DNA of 31,421 bases from Bacillota bacterium (GTDB lineage Bacteria > Bacillota > Clostridia > Acetivibrionales > DSM-1351), in assembly GCA_023398105.1 (NCBI GenBank), contig JAEWST010000146.1, positions 1-31,421 of the forward strand, written 5' to 3'. This document shows, piece after piece, positions 1 through 7,990 of the stretch. The translations under genes and the position numbers were made by a program. Position 1 is the first letter of the stretch. Each line of letters begins with the position of its first letter. A model generated the notes under the pieces. It did not search any database. It was not told the origin of the DNA and saw nothing but the letters and a program-made list of their open reading frames with translations.

Positions 1-197
1 TATTCATGCCCTATCAGATTAATACAGAATTATTCTCAAAAGCTAATGAGGGTGCAATTTTCCTTCATTGTCTGCCCGCATATAGAGGCTATGAGGTTAC
101 TGAAGAAGTCATCGACGGCAAACAGTCGGTAATTTTTGATGAAGCTGAGAATAGACTCCATGCACAGAAAGCTGTTTTAGCAACACTATTAGGATAA
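1..197 (+). CDS. argF: Ornithine carbamoyltransferase, C-terminal fragment (gene runs off the left edge)
   Basis: Only the last ~64 codons are in the window; the reading frame is open from base 3 and ends with a stop at 195-197. Ornithine carbamoyltransferase joins carbamoyl phosphate and ornithine to give citrulline in cytosolic arginine biosynthesis. The visible piece carries the family's HCLPAYRGYEVT segment, in which the HCLP motif includes the Cys that contacts ornithine, followed by the C-terminal helix pattern DEAENRLHAQKAVLATLL. This combination separates it from aspartate carbamoyltransferase and points to the anabolic or catabolic OTC family. The ATG at base 6 is internal, not a start. 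Nothing can be said about the promoter or operon because upstream DNA is missing. Downstream a 300-bp gap holds a palindromic repeat. Confidence 0.93.
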   Translation, partial: FMPYQINTELFSKANEGAIFLHCLPAYRGYEVTEEVIDGKQSVIFDEAENRLHAQKAVLATLLG

Positions 198-268
198 TTT
201 ACACAATTTTCCACACACCTCCAAACTGCGTTCAATGGTTTTACAACATTTTTTAGGTTATAGTAAAG

Positions 269-434
269 TACTCAAACTTCGCACATAAAAAGTCTATTGG
301 TGCGGTAGAATTATCAATGGTTTGTTGCCAAACTAATTAGTGCAATTATTTCTAACGCAACTTTCCATTGATAATTCTACCGAACCTGATATTACTAAGC
401 CTTAAGCAGTATATTCAACTGCGAAGTTTGAGTA
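269..434. repeat. Palindromic MITE-like element, copy A (most complete)
   Basis: This fills most of the 198-497 gap. It has 15-bp perfect terminal inverted repeats, TACTCAAACTTCGCA at 269-283 and its complement at 420-434. A second 18-bp inverted repeat lies inside (303-320 against 365-382), and GTTGC/GCAAC arms lie within its loop. The 8-base direct repeat GTAAAGTA occurs at 263-270 and again at 432-439, which is consistent with a target-site duplication, although it partly overlaps the terminal repeat. No coding capacity is visible. Related pieces occur at 5269-5374, 19242-19408, 25364-25401 and 31359-31382. It is probably a non-autonomous element mobilised in trans; no transposase for it is visible in this window. 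Confidence 0.75.
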
Positions 435-497
435 AAGTAGCCATATAATTTATATAAAAGTAGGGTATTAACTCTTTAATATTGAGGAAAATAAAAC

Positions 498-971
498 ATG
501 AATTATTCATTTATTATTAGAAAAGCAACCATAGAGGATGCACCTGCAATTTCAACAATTATGCAGGAATCCTTCAAAAAATATATGCAGGATACAGGTT
601 TATCAGGAACAATGGAAGCTCTTTCTGAAAGCCTAGAAGAAATTGAGGCTGATATTTTGCAAAGTCAAGTTTATATTGCAATTATAGATGATAATCCTGT
701 TGGTTCAATTAGAATTAAATTTTTTCCAGATAATACCGCATATATAAGCAGATTTGGAGTTATGCTAGACTATCACAATATAGGCATTGGTAAATCCTTG
801 ATTAATTTGGTTGATAAAGTTCTCAAATCTAAAGGTGTTAAAAAAGTTAGTTTGCATACAGCCTCAAAATACCGTGATCTTATTAGATTCTACTACGGAC
901 GGGGCTTTTATATTGAATCTACCTCTACAGACAGAGGCTACATAAGGGCATTACTGGTTAAGGATTACTAG
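498..971 (+). CDS. GNAT-family N-acetyltransferase
   Basis: 157 aa, a typical length for a single GNAT domain, which transfers an acyl group from acyl-CoA to an amine. The protein starts with the family's beta1 pattern (SFIIRKATIEDAPAI). It has a central strand followed by an acetyl-CoA-binding turn: GVMLDYHNIGIGKSLINLV at about residues 87-105 corresponds to motif A (V...RxxGxGxxL), with the usual arginine replaced (HNIGIGK). A C-terminal FYYGRGFYIEST segment is the usual 'YxxxGF' end. A GAGGAAAA ribosome binding site lies just upstream of the ATG. The gene stands alone between copy A of the repeat and a convergent membrane-protein gene. The substrate cannot be inferred. Confidence 0.85.
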   Translation: MNYSFIIRKATIEDAPAISTIMQESFKKYMQDTGLSGTMEALSESLEEIEADILQSQVYIAIIDDNPVGSIRIKFFPDNTAYISRFGVMLDYHNIGIGKSLINLVDKVLKSKGVKKVSLHTASKYRDLIRFYYGRGFYIESTSTDRGYIRALLVKDY

Positions 972-1017
972 TTTTATTATTTTAGATATCAAATCTAACT
1001 ATACATATTGAGTATTG

Positions 1018-1047
1018 AACTGCACACATTATCAATGTGTGTCAGTT
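1018..1047. terminator. Hairpin between convergent genes, probable bidirectional terminator
   Basis: AACTGCACACATT at 1018-1030 pairs with AATGTGTGTCAGTT at 1034-1047, with one bulged base and a 3-nt loop. It sits between the ends of the acetyltransferase gene (971) and the convergent YitT-type gene (1060). There is no long T-run on either side, so termination is inferred from position and stem strength. Confidence 0.5.
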
Positions 1048-1059
1048 TATAATTATCTG

Positions 1060-1977
1060 CTATTTTCCATTTCTACTTACACTCTCAAACCCCTCTCCAA
1101 GTACTTCATGCACCTCTGCCAAAATCATAAAAGCATTTCTATCTACTGACTGTACAATTTCTTTTAGTTCCTGTATCTGCGTTCTAGCTAAAACACAGAG
1201 CAATACATTTTTGTCTTTTCCTGAATACACACCTCTTCCTTTTAGTTCGGTTACTCCCCTATCCAATTGAACTAATAGCCTTTTTGAAATTTCTTCCTGT
1301 TTATCAGATATGATCAATGCCGCTCTAGAATAGTCAACGCCTTCAACCATAGCATCAATTACTTTGGTGGTTAAAAACAAACTGACAAAGGAATATAATC
1401 CTATCAAAATACTATTAAACACTATTATAGCAAATAATATAATTATTGCATCCAGCCACAAAATTAATTGCCCTATTGTCATGGCTTTAAATATCCTATT
1501 AAGAAGCCTTGCAGCTAATTCTGTTCCTCCCGTTGTGGCATCCATCTTTAGTACTATACCAAGTCCAATACCGCTTATAAAGCCACCAATTATACTATAA
1601 AGCAGAATATCAGGTTTAGATACAAGATCAGTGCCATTTACCAGAAGTCTTTTTGCAAAATCGGCTGAATAAGCCTCTGTTAAATCAATAATAACTGAGA
1701 GAATTATAGTGCCATAAATTGTTCTGAAAAAAAATTTTCTACCTATAATTTTGTAGCCAAGTAAGAATAATGGAATATTAATTGCCAGCATTGTTATCCC
1801 AATAGGCAACCTTCCAATACTTATATAAAATAACACTGTTGCCAATCCGCTTAATCCACCTGGTGCTATTTTATATGGAACAAGAAATATATTAATAGCC
1901 AATGCAGTAATTCCAGCACCAATTGTAATTAAAATGTACACTTTCAAAAATTGTAATATTTTTTTTATTTTATACAT
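1060..1977 (-). CDS. YitT family integral membrane protein (DUF161/DUF2179 type)
   Basis: 305 aa, the normal length for the YitT family. The N-terminal two thirds contain about five to six hydrophobic helices. These include VYILITIGAGITALAINIFL near residues 13-32 and the family pattern APGGLSGLATVL, then IIGGFISGIGLGIVLKMDATTGGTELAARL around residues 130-160. The C-terminal ~80 residues are soluble and match the DUF2179 layout (a VTELKGRGVYSG segment, then VLARTQIQELKEIVQSVDRNAFM), which is thought to be a cytoplasmic ligand-binding domain. The cellular function of the family is not established. The start is supported by a GGGAGG ribosome binding site at plus-strand 1987-1992. The gene is monocistronic and convergent with the acetyltransferase. 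Confidence 0.88.
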   Translation of the reverse strand: MYKIKKILQFLKVYILITIGAGITALAINIFLVPYKIAPGGLSGLATVLFYISIGRLPIGITMLAINIPLFLLGYKIIGRKFFFRTIYGTIILSVIIDLTEAYSADFAKRLLVNGTDLVSKPDILLYSIIGGFISGIGLGIVLKMDATTGGTELAARLLNRIFKAMTIGQLILWLDAIIILFAIIVFNSILIGLYSFVSLFLTTKVIDAMVEGVDYSRAALIISDKQEEISKRLLVQLDRGVTELKGRGVYSGKDKNVLLCVLARTQIQELKEIVQSVDRNAFMILAEVHEVLGEGFESVSRNGK

Positions 1978-2291
1978 ACTAACTAACCTCCCACACTCAC
2001 TATGGACAAAAATTATGGTTAAACATAAACATTTTTGTTAAAAATCTTTACCCTAAATGTTATTCATAGGTTGCCCAATATTGACAAATAAAATCAGATA
2101 AACTAAACTGTATAAGTAAAATATTCACAAAACGAAAATATAATTTGTCAATTTTTTTGATAATTCTGATACTAAGCAAGACCAATTACTATAGTCTGAG
2201 GAGCCTACGCCATATGCGAATAGTTTTAGGTTGAGTTTATTACTGTTCTCATAGTTCAGTTTAATTCTAGTATTTGAATTATGGAGGGTAT

Positions 2292-3035
2292 ATGCGTAAA
2301 ATAGTAAATATTGCAGGAATTAATATAGATGATCTTACAATGGAGCAAGCCGTTAAAAAGATATACTATTTCATTTCTTCTGATAAAAACCATGCAATAT
2401 ATACACCAAATGCCGAAATAATGATGGATGGTATAACAGAGAAAAAAATGTTTCAAGTATTGAATGATGCTGATATGCTTGTGGCTGATGGTGCTGGTGT
2501 TGTTTTAGCTTCAAAAATTCTAGGCAAAGCAGTTAGACAAAAGGTTTCAGGTGTTGATTTAGCAAAAAATCTACTTAAAGCCTCTGATAAAAAAACAATA
2601 AAGTTTTTTCTATTCGGTGGTAAACCAGGAATAGCTGAAAAAGCACAAGCAAATATTATATGCGACTACCCTACTGCAGAAGTTGTGGGAACCCGTAATG
2701 GATATTTCATTGAGGAAGATAATCAAATAATAATAGATGAGATTAACACCTCTGGTGCTGAGGTTCTTTTTGTATGCTTAGGTGCTCCAAAACAAGAATT
2801 ATGGATACATGAAAATAAAGACAAGCTAAAGGTTAAAGCTTGCATAGGTGTTGGCGGTACTTTGGATATTTTGGCTGGCAATGTCAAACTGGCTCCAGAC
2901 TTTTTTAGAAATCATGGGTTAGAGTGGTTATATAGACTGTACAAAGAACCTTGGCGTTTTAAAAGAATGTTGAAATTGCCAAAATTCATTTTGTATATTA
3001 CCGGAATAAGGATTGGCTTGATAAAAGTAAAGTAA
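2292..3035 (+). CDS. WecG/TagA/CpsF family glycosyltransferase
   Basis: 247 aa from the chosen ATG. A TTG six codons upstream (2274) is also in frame, but the GGAGGG at 2283-2288 fits the ATG at 2292. The family transfers N-acetylmannosamine or a related sugar to a lipid-linked acceptor at the cytoplasmic membrane, for example the early wall teichoic acid step of TagA. Conserved landmarks are visible: an N-terminal 'ININNLTMEQAV'-like segment, YTPNAEIMMDG, the VADGAGVVLASKIL block with the DG pair, FLFGGKPGIAEKA, and the hallmark FVCLGAPKQELWIHENK followed by GVGGTLDILAGNVKLAP and EWLYRLYKEPWRFKRM. There is no other teichoic acid gene beside it, so the pathway is unclear. It could equally act in capsule or exopolysaccharide synthesis. 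Confidence 0.9.
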   Translation: MRKIVNIAGINIDDLTMEQAVKKIYYFISSDKNHAIYTPNAEIMMDGITEKKMFQVLNDADMLVADGAGVVLASKILGKAVRQKVSGVDLAKNLLKASDKKTIKFFLFGGKPGIAEKAQANIICDYPTAEVVGTRNGYFIEEDNQIIIDEINTSGAEVLFVCLGAPKQELWIHENKDKLKVKACIGVGGTLDILAGNVKLAPDFFRNHGLEWLYRLYKEPWRFKRMLKLPKFILYITGIRIGLIKVK

Positions 3036-3071
3036 CTTAATGCAACATAAAAATAGAATATTTTAGTATAA

Positions 3072-3097
3072 AAACGGGGTCAGTAATGACCCCGTTT
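3072..3097 (+). terminator. Rho-independent-type hairpin after the WecG/TagA gene
   Basis: AAACGGGGTCA (3072-3082) and TGACCCCGTTT (3087-3097) form a perfect 11-bp stem with a GTAA loop, 37 bases after the stop codon. The stem ends in TTT and is preceded by an A-run, so it could also stop transcription from the other strand. Confidence 0.75.
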
Positions 3098-3236
3098 AGC
3101 TTATAACTCCTAGATTCAACGAGTCTGGAGATATTCTCACCGCCAGAAAATCAAAGCATTACCTACCACTTATAGAATGGGGGACATTTTCTTGCCTCGT
3201 TATATACCATCTGATTTTAGAATCCACAAGCAAAAT

Positions 3237-5108
3237 CTATTTAATAGTTTTACCTGTTTTCTTTTCTATAAACTGTGCTGCTGCATAATAAACCTCTGGG
3301 AACTGCAATACATCTTTGCCCTTAAGCTTCTCCTGTAAGGTTTCATCTATTAAGCCCTGTTTACATGCCTCTTGATAGAAATTGTCCGTTATGCTTACAT
3401 GTCCATTTAAATCTAATAAAATCTTAGCAAATAGCTCCTTAGTAAGTGGCTCGCTTTTTATATACTGTCTTACTTTAACATCAAAATCATAATTATATGC
3501 ACTTTTTGAAACTCTAGGCACTCCATTTAGAATAATATATGCTAAATCTTCGCTCTTTGTATCCTTTCCAAGCCTGAAATCATTTGTTATTCCAGCACTT
3601 AGCAGACCCAAATTATTGAGCTTCTCAATATAAGGAAAACTCCAGTTGTCAGTCAGACTAGTAAATTCTTCTTTGATATCTGACATATAAACACCAAGCT
3701 TTCTCAAGGTTTTCTCTATTTCTAATTGAACATCAAGATTTTGTTCTTGACCAATTTGCAAAATACCCATATTTTGGGATATGCTATAAGCAGCAATAAC
3801 ACCTGCTGAAAAACCTGTACTTGAAATGCTTGAATTTGAGTTTATAGCCATTTGAACTAATGGCGAATAAGATGCCTTATCCCCAGTCATCAAAACATTA
3901 TTTAAGCCTATGGGAATAAGCGACCTAAGCGGTATATAAAAGGTTTTGGGATTGCAAAGTATATATCCATTGCCATCTTCTAATGTCATTGTAACAGGTC
4001 TAGATGCTGCACTAATTCTATCACTGAATCTCTTACCAATTAATACATCGGTCAAAGTAAGAGAATAAATTCCCTTGAAATGATATGCTGACGGCTTATA
4101 GAATTCACTTGCAATCTTCATATCACTAGAATTTTTAAACTGCTCAATGTTTAGCTTTAAAAACTCGTATAGATTTGCACATTCCTTAGACGCTTTTAAA
4201 TATGCTTTCTCGATCTCCTTGTCATCAGATAAATCAACATTTTTTACAGTAACACTTTGAATAATTACCCTTGATTCTCCTTGATCTGACACATTTAATC
4301 CAGCAATTGAAATATTATTATCACTAGTTTTATAGCTTTCAAGAATTTTATTAATATATACTCCTTGGTTTTTTAGAGCTTCTTCAATTGAAGCATAGTC
4401 AACACCCGACACCATAAAACTCAGCGTTATCGGTGGGTATAAGCTTTCTTTTCCAATATCACTGTAGCCTGAACTATATGGCACATTGCATTTTTTCAGC
4501 AAATCACCATTTTTTGTTGCATCAATAAATCTCTCTGCTTTAATTGTTTTATTTGCCTGACCTGTTTTCAAGTCAGCACTTAGTACATTGCCATTTTCAA
4601 ACACTACATTAGTCAATTGTGCTTCATATAATACTGTAATGTTTTTTTCATCAGAAACCATCTTTTTTATAGCTTTTATATATTTATCAATATTGTAGCC
4701 TTCTTCTGCATTATGTCTTATTTCTTTAAATATATCGGCACTAACATTCACACTAGTAGGAGTAACATCATTTGTCCAGTTAACATTATAAGCTTTATTA
4801 ATTTCATCTCCTAAATCCTTTGATGAGCAAACCAAAAGTGTTTTAGCACCCACTCTTGCTGCACCAATAGCAGCACTTATTCCATCTAACCCATCACCAA
4901 TTACTGCAATATTATAGCTGTTATCACCCGAAACTGTTCCTAAATTGTCAAAAGCTTTATAATCACTACTAAAATACGAGTCTTTATTAATCATTGGCTT
5001 TATTGCAAAAAAGAATATTGCAACAGCAATAACCATAACTATGCTAAGCCTAATAAGTAAATCTATTCTTTTTTTATGTTTACTTTTAGTAAGGGATTGT
5101 TTTTTCAT
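3237..5108 (-). CDS. Membrane-anchored FAD-dependent oxidoreductase with SLH-like C-terminus
   Basis: 623 aa. Residues about 15-38 form one N-terminal membrane segment after a Lys/Arg-rich start, so the bulk is probably outside the cell or membrane-attached. A dinucleotide-binding fold follows (NIAVIGDGLDGISAAIGAAR, with the GxGxxG as GDGLDG) and resembles the FAD_oxidored (PF12831) group. The motif RFIDATKNGDLLKKC and the block SLIPIGLNNVLMTGDKASYS, next to a SGFSAGVIAAYSISQNMG segment, also match that group. From about residue 488 the chain changes character. W-x(3)-YIEKLNNLGLLSAG with a later FRLGKDTKSEDLA, and again QEACKQGLIDETLQ near 577-590, look like degenerate SLH modules. The substrate is unknown. 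No partner genes are close, and it appears monocistronic, lying between two terminator-like hairpins. Confidence 0.78.
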   Translation of the reverse strand: MKKQSLTKSKHKKRIDLLIRLSIVMVIAVAIFFFAIKPMINKDSYFSSDYKAFDNLGTVSGDNSYNIAVIGDGLDGISAAIGAARVGAKTLLVCSSKDLGDEINKAYNVNWTNDVTPTSVNVSADIFKEIRHNAEEGYNIDKYIKAIKKMVSDEKNITVLYEAQLTNVVFENGNVLSADLKTGQANKTIKAERFIDATKNGDLLKKCNVPYSSGYSDIGKESLYPPITLSFMVSGVDYASIEEALKNQGVYINKILESYKTSDNNISIAGLNVSDQGESRVIIQSVTVKNVDLSDDKEIEKAYLKASKECANLYEFLKLNIEQFKNSSDMKIASEFYKPSAYHFKGIYSLTLTDVLIGKRFSDRISAASRPVTMTLEDGNGYILCNPKTFYIPLRSLIPIGLNNVLMTGDKASYSPLVQMAINSNSSISSTGFSAGVIAAYSISQNMGILQIGQEQNLDVQLEIEKTLRKLGVYMSDIKEEFTSLTDNWSFPYIEKLNNLGLLSAGITNDFRLGKDTKSEDLAYIILNGVPRVSKSAYNYDFDVKVRQYIKSEPLTKELFAKILLDLNGHVSITDNFYQEACKQGLIDETLQEKLKGKDVLQFPEVYYAAAQFIEKKTGKTIK

Positions 5109-5156
5109 TGTATTTTTCCTTTATCTTTAATAAAATTAAATAATACATAATAATAC

Positions 5157-5198
5157 AAAAAGAAGCTCAAATATACTATCGTCATTTAGCTTCTTTTT
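5157..5198. terminator. AT-rich bidirectional terminator-like hairpin
   Basis: AAAAAGAAGCT (5157-5167) pairs perfectly with AGCTTCTTTTT (5188-5198), with a 20-nt loop. T-runs are produced on both strands. It lies upstream of the FAD-oxidoreductase gene and would stop read-through coming from the ndoA operon on the minus strand. Confidence 0.55.
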
Positions 5199-5268
5199 AT
5201 TAATATTTCTTTGGCAAGCAACTATTTTACACATTTAATAATTGTTTGCATATCTTTACAGTAATTTA

Positions 5269-5374
5269 CTCAACTTTCGCAGTTAAATATACTGCTTAAA
5301 GTCTAGTAATATAAGGTGTGGTAGCAATATCAAATGAAAAGTTAAATAATTTCATAAAATAAGTTATTTTACTG
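5269..5374. repeat. Repeat copy B (one arm of the MITE-like family)
   Basis: It begins CTCAACTTTCGCAGTTAAAT, matching the reverse complement of the right arm of copy A (TGCTTAA, TAGTAATAT and GGTAGAA-like blocks in the same order). It is closely alike to 19242-19355 over about 105 bases, including the inner CAATATCAAAT and TTTCATAAAA. Both copies run to TTTACTGAA and then diverge. Here the sequence passes directly into the terminator stem of the minus-strand operon. Confidence 0.65.
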
Positions 5375-5398
5375 AAAAACCGACACGATGTCGGTTTT
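5375..5398 (-). terminator. Terminator of the ndoAI-ndoA-exported protein operon
   Basis: Read on the minus strand, AAAACCGACA, a 3-base loop and TGTCGGTTTT form a 10-bp stem that ends in a run of five T. It lies about 65 bases after the stop codon of the exported coiled-coil protein gene. It abuts repeat copy B. Confidence 0.75.
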
Positions 5399-5460
5399 AG
5401 CACACTATAAACCATGGATGGTGACTGTGTAAATATTCTCAATCTAATCTGCAAACCATG

Positions 5461-6021
5461 CTATCTGATTGTATATGTTCCTTTTATCATAATATCAGCA
5501 TCTGCTTTAGCTGTTATACCTCTTCCGTCTGCCTTTGGTATCAAAAGAAGCTGATTATCAGGTATTATTGCACCATTTGGTATATCTGAGCCAGAAATTA
5601 AATTTGATATTCCTCCTGTAGCTGTTCCTGAAACATATGCAGTAACTTTGTTTTTATTTCTGACAATAATCTCTGTACTTGCATCACCTATTAAGGTTTT
5701 TCCTGCAGGAAGTTTAATAATTCTAAACACCATACTTTCCTTTAATAGCGATAATTCATTTTGAGTTTCTGCTAACTTCTTTTCAAGTTCTGATTGTGTA
5801 TTTACAGAACTAATTTGTTTTTTTAATTCATCACTAGACGTCTGAATTAAGCTTTTTATCTCAATTTCCATTTTATCTATGTAAGTACTATCATAAATAG
5901 TGGTATCACTACCAGTTTCAGCCTTAACAACTGGTGCAAACTGTACTAATGATATAGCACATAATAAAACTGCTAATACTGTAATAGGGTTTCTTTGTAT
6001 CTTTTTCATAAGTATTTTCAT
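5461..6021 (-). CDS. Exported coiled-coil protein of unknown function, in operon with ndoA
   Basis: 186 aa from the ATG at 6021, chosen because AGGAGGA (plus-strand 6025-6031) precedes it; the longer frame to 6057 would overlap ndoA. A Lys-rich start and hydrophobic stretch ITVLAVLLCAISLVQFAPVV followed by KA/E give a likely signal peptide with cleavage after the KA. Residues ~50-100 are charged and heptad-like (DELKKQISSVNTQSELEKKLAETQNELSLLKE), a probable coiled coil. The C-terminal ~90 residues form a compact conserved-looking domain: LPAGKTLIGDASTEIIVR, then ISGSDIPNGAIIPDNQLLLIPKADGRGI. I recall similar exported domains in clostridia but cannot assign a function. It starts 19 bases after the ndoA stop and so is probably co-transcribed with the toxin-antitoxin pair. 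Confidence 0.8.
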   Translation of the reverse strand: MKILMKKIQRNPITVLAVLLCAISLVQFAPVVKAETGSDTTIYDSTYIDKMEIEIKSLIQTSSDELKKQISSVNTQSELEKKLAETQNELSLLKESMVFRIIKLPAGKTLIGDASTEIIVRNKNKVTAYVSGTATGGISNLISGSDIPNGAIIPDNQLLLIPKADGRGITAKADADIMIKGTYTIR

Positions 6022-6040
6022 AAATCCTCCTACAAAATGT

Positions 6041-6388
6041 CTATTCATAAAGCCCAAAGCTAATTTCTAAAGCATTGTTAACTTTCTCCATTAATTCCTC
6101 GTCTAAATGTCCTATTTTCTCTCTAAGACGACGTTTATCAATAGTCCGTATCTGTTCTAGCAAAATAACAGAATCCTTTGCAAGACCATATTCCAAAGCA
6201 CCTATTTCTATATGGGTGGGTAATTTTGCCTTATTAATTTGAGAAGTAATTGCAGCAGCAATTACAGTAGGGCTATATTTGTTCCCTACATCGTTCTGTA
6301 CAACTAAAACAGGTCTGACACCGCCCTGTTCTGAGCCAATTACTGGACTCAGATCTGCATAATAAATATCTCCTCTTTTTATTACCAC
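6041..6388 (-). CDS. ndoA: EndoA (MazF-type) endoribonuclease toxin
   Basis: 115 aa, the standard length of the Bacillus EndoA/PemK-MazF family, which cleaves single-stranded mRNA at short specific sequences. The protein opens MVIKRGDIYYADLSPVIGSEQGG and has the catalytic pair known from B. subtilis MazF: Arg25 in GGVRPVLVVQND and Thr48 in IAAAITSQ. The ILLEQIRTIDKRRL segment and the C-terminal LEISFGL end are also typical. Its start overlaps the end of the antitoxin gene by 7 bases, the usual translationally coupled arrangement. The exported protein gene follows after 19 bases. Its position beside alr matches the conserved Firmicute alr-ndoAI-ndoA order. Confidence 0.96.
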   Translation of the reverse strand: MVIKRGDIYYADLSPVIGSEQGGVRPVLVVQNDVGNKYSPTVIAAAITSQINKAKLPTHIEIGALEYGLAKDSVILLEQIRTIDKRRLREKIGHLDEELMEKVNNALEISFGLYE

Positions 6389-6681
6389 GTTTCCTCCATC
6401 TTCTGAAGCCTTTCCTCATATTTGCGTTGTTGCTCCTCATCAGCTTCAAAGCAAAACTCGGCAAGCTTAAGATTTATTTCAGCCATCTCTTCATAGCCTA
6501 TTTTCATTTTATTCCGTAATTCAAGCTTGTGCTTTTCCCTAATATAAAGAGTCATAGCTTCCCTAACAAGCATACTCCTATTAGTTTTCTCATTAGATAC
6601 CATAATATCCAATTCCTCAAGCAAATTGTCCGGAATACTAATTATAATCTTTTTATACTGAGACAATTTTGTAACCCCCAC
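6382..6681 (-). CDS. ndoAI: EndoAI-like ribbon-helix-helix antitoxin
   Basis: Up to 99 aa. The N-terminal part has the ribbon-helix-helix (CopG-like) pattern: a strand KKIIISIPDNLLEELD, then helix, then SMLVREAMTLYI, used for dimerisation and operator binding. The C-terminal half is a charged helix (YEEMAEINLKLAEFCFEADEE) resembling the EndoAI region that blocks EndoA. The start is uncertain. The GTG at 6681 gives 99 aa but has almost no spacing from its AGAGG. A TTG at 6666 lies eight bases after a G-rich run and gives a 94-aa product beginning at the SQYKK segment. Neither changes the family call. Confidence 0.9.
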   Translation of the reverse strand: MGVTKLSQYKKIIISIPDNLLEELDIMVSNEKTNRSMLVREAMTLYIREKHKLELRNKMKIGYEEMAEINLKLAEFCFEADEEQQRKYEERLQKMEETW

Positions 6682-6820
6682 CCTCTAAAAAAGCCCTTTT
6701 ATATATACTATACTTATCATATCCCCATAGATAAATATACGTAGCTGTATATAGATATTATAATACTTTAGTAAATATGAGGTCAAATTAAGTTTATGTT
6801 ACTCAGCCCCTGTAAGCCGC

Positions 6821-7990
6821 TCATATCAAATAGTTCAGAATTTTCGATATTTTACCATCATCAATGAAAGCTCTTGGTATCCTCTTTCCTACAATGGAAA
6901 CAAATTCATAATTTATCATTCCAATAGAATGAGCTACATCCTCAGCAGATATTACATTATCACCTTGAGCACCTATAAGTACAACCTCATCACCAACTTC
7001 AGCGTTACCATCTATATCAGTAACATCAATCATGCACTGATCCATGCATATTCTTCCAACTACAGGTGCATATTGTCCACGTATAAGAACCCTTCCTTTA
7101 TCGCTTAACATTCTAGTATACCCATCAGCATAACCAATTGGAATAGTAGCAATTTTGGAGGTTCTTTTTGTAGTAAATATTCTTCCATAGCTTACAGAAG
7201 TATTTTTTTCAACTTCCTTAACTAATATTACATTTGCTTTGAGTGTCATTGCAGGCTTTAAATATATTCTTGACTTATCAACTTCTTCAGAAGGGTACAT
7301 ACCATAGAGTATAATACCTGGACGGACCATATCTAAATGCATCTCAGGATATTCAATAACTCCTGCGCTATTTGCACAATGCTTTACTGGGATATGTATT
7401 CCGATTCTCTGAAGTTCACTGCAAATACTCATAAATCGTTCAAACTGTGTCAATGTAAATTCTCTGTCTTTTTCGTCAGCAGTAGCAAAATGTGTGAAAA
7501 GCCCTTCAATAATTATATTTGGCAACTTACTTATTTCAACAACATTCTTAACAGCACTATACCCAGGTAAAAATCCCATCCTTGACATGCCTGTATCAAT
7601 TTTTATATGAATCTTAACCTTTTTGCACTGCTTAACTGCTTCATCTGAAAGAGCCTGTGCCAGTTCCTGACTGTAAACAGTTTGTGTCACATCATTCTCA
7701 ATTATTTCATTTGCCCTAATTGGGTCTGAATAGCCCAAAATAAGTATTGGTGCCTCTATCCCATTCCTACGAAGCTGTATTGCCTCATCCAGCATTGATA
7801 CTGCCAGCCTAGTAGCACCATTTAATAATAGTGTTCTTGTCACCTCCATAACTCCATGACCATATGCATCTGCTTTGACAACCCCCATTATCTCAGCATT
7901 TTTGTTGGTAATTCTTCTGATCTCACGAATATTATGAGCAATGTTATCCAAGTTAATCTCAGCCCATGCCCGATTTAATTTATATTCCAT
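6821..7990 (-). CDS. alr: Alanine racemase
   Basis: 389 aa, full length for the PLP-dependent fold-type III enzyme that interconverts L- and D-alanine for peptidoglycan. The PLP lysine is Lys39 in MGVVKADAYGHG. The second catalytic base is Tyr268 in SVSYGRIF. RMGFLPG (with the Arg that contacts PLP), HCANSAG, MVRPGIILYG and IPIGYADGYTR, followed by GRICMDQCMIDVT, are all in the expected order. The start METYK-type N-terminus (MEYKLNRAWAEINL) is usual for the family. The ndoAI-ndoA pair lies 139 bases downstream on the same strand. In Bacillus the homologous gene is constitutive and housekeeping. Confidence 0.97.
   Translation of the reverse strand: MEYKLNRAWAEINLDNIAHNIREIRRITNKNAEIMGVVKADAYGHGVMEVTRTLLLNGATRLAVSMLDEAIQLRRNGIEAPILILGYSDPIRANEIIENDVTQTVYSQELAQALSDEAVKQCKKVKIHIKIDTGMSRMGFLPGYSAVKNVVEISKLPNIIIEGLFTHFATADEKDREFTLTQFERFMSICSELQRIGIHIPVKHCANSAGVIEYPEMHLDMVRPGIILYGMYPSEEVDKSRIYLKPAMTLKANVILVKEVEKNTSVSYGRIFTTKRTSKIATIPIGYADGYTRMLSDKGRVLIRGQYAPVVGRICMDQCMIDVTDIDGNAEVGDEVVLIGAQGDNVISAEDVAHSIGMINYEFVSIVGKRIPRAFIDDGKISKILNYLI

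Noticed and set aside
1037..1270. 77-codon plus-strand frame inside the YitT gene
   Set aside because: Shadow of the YitT-type gene on the other strand; no ribosome binding site and no recognisable domain.
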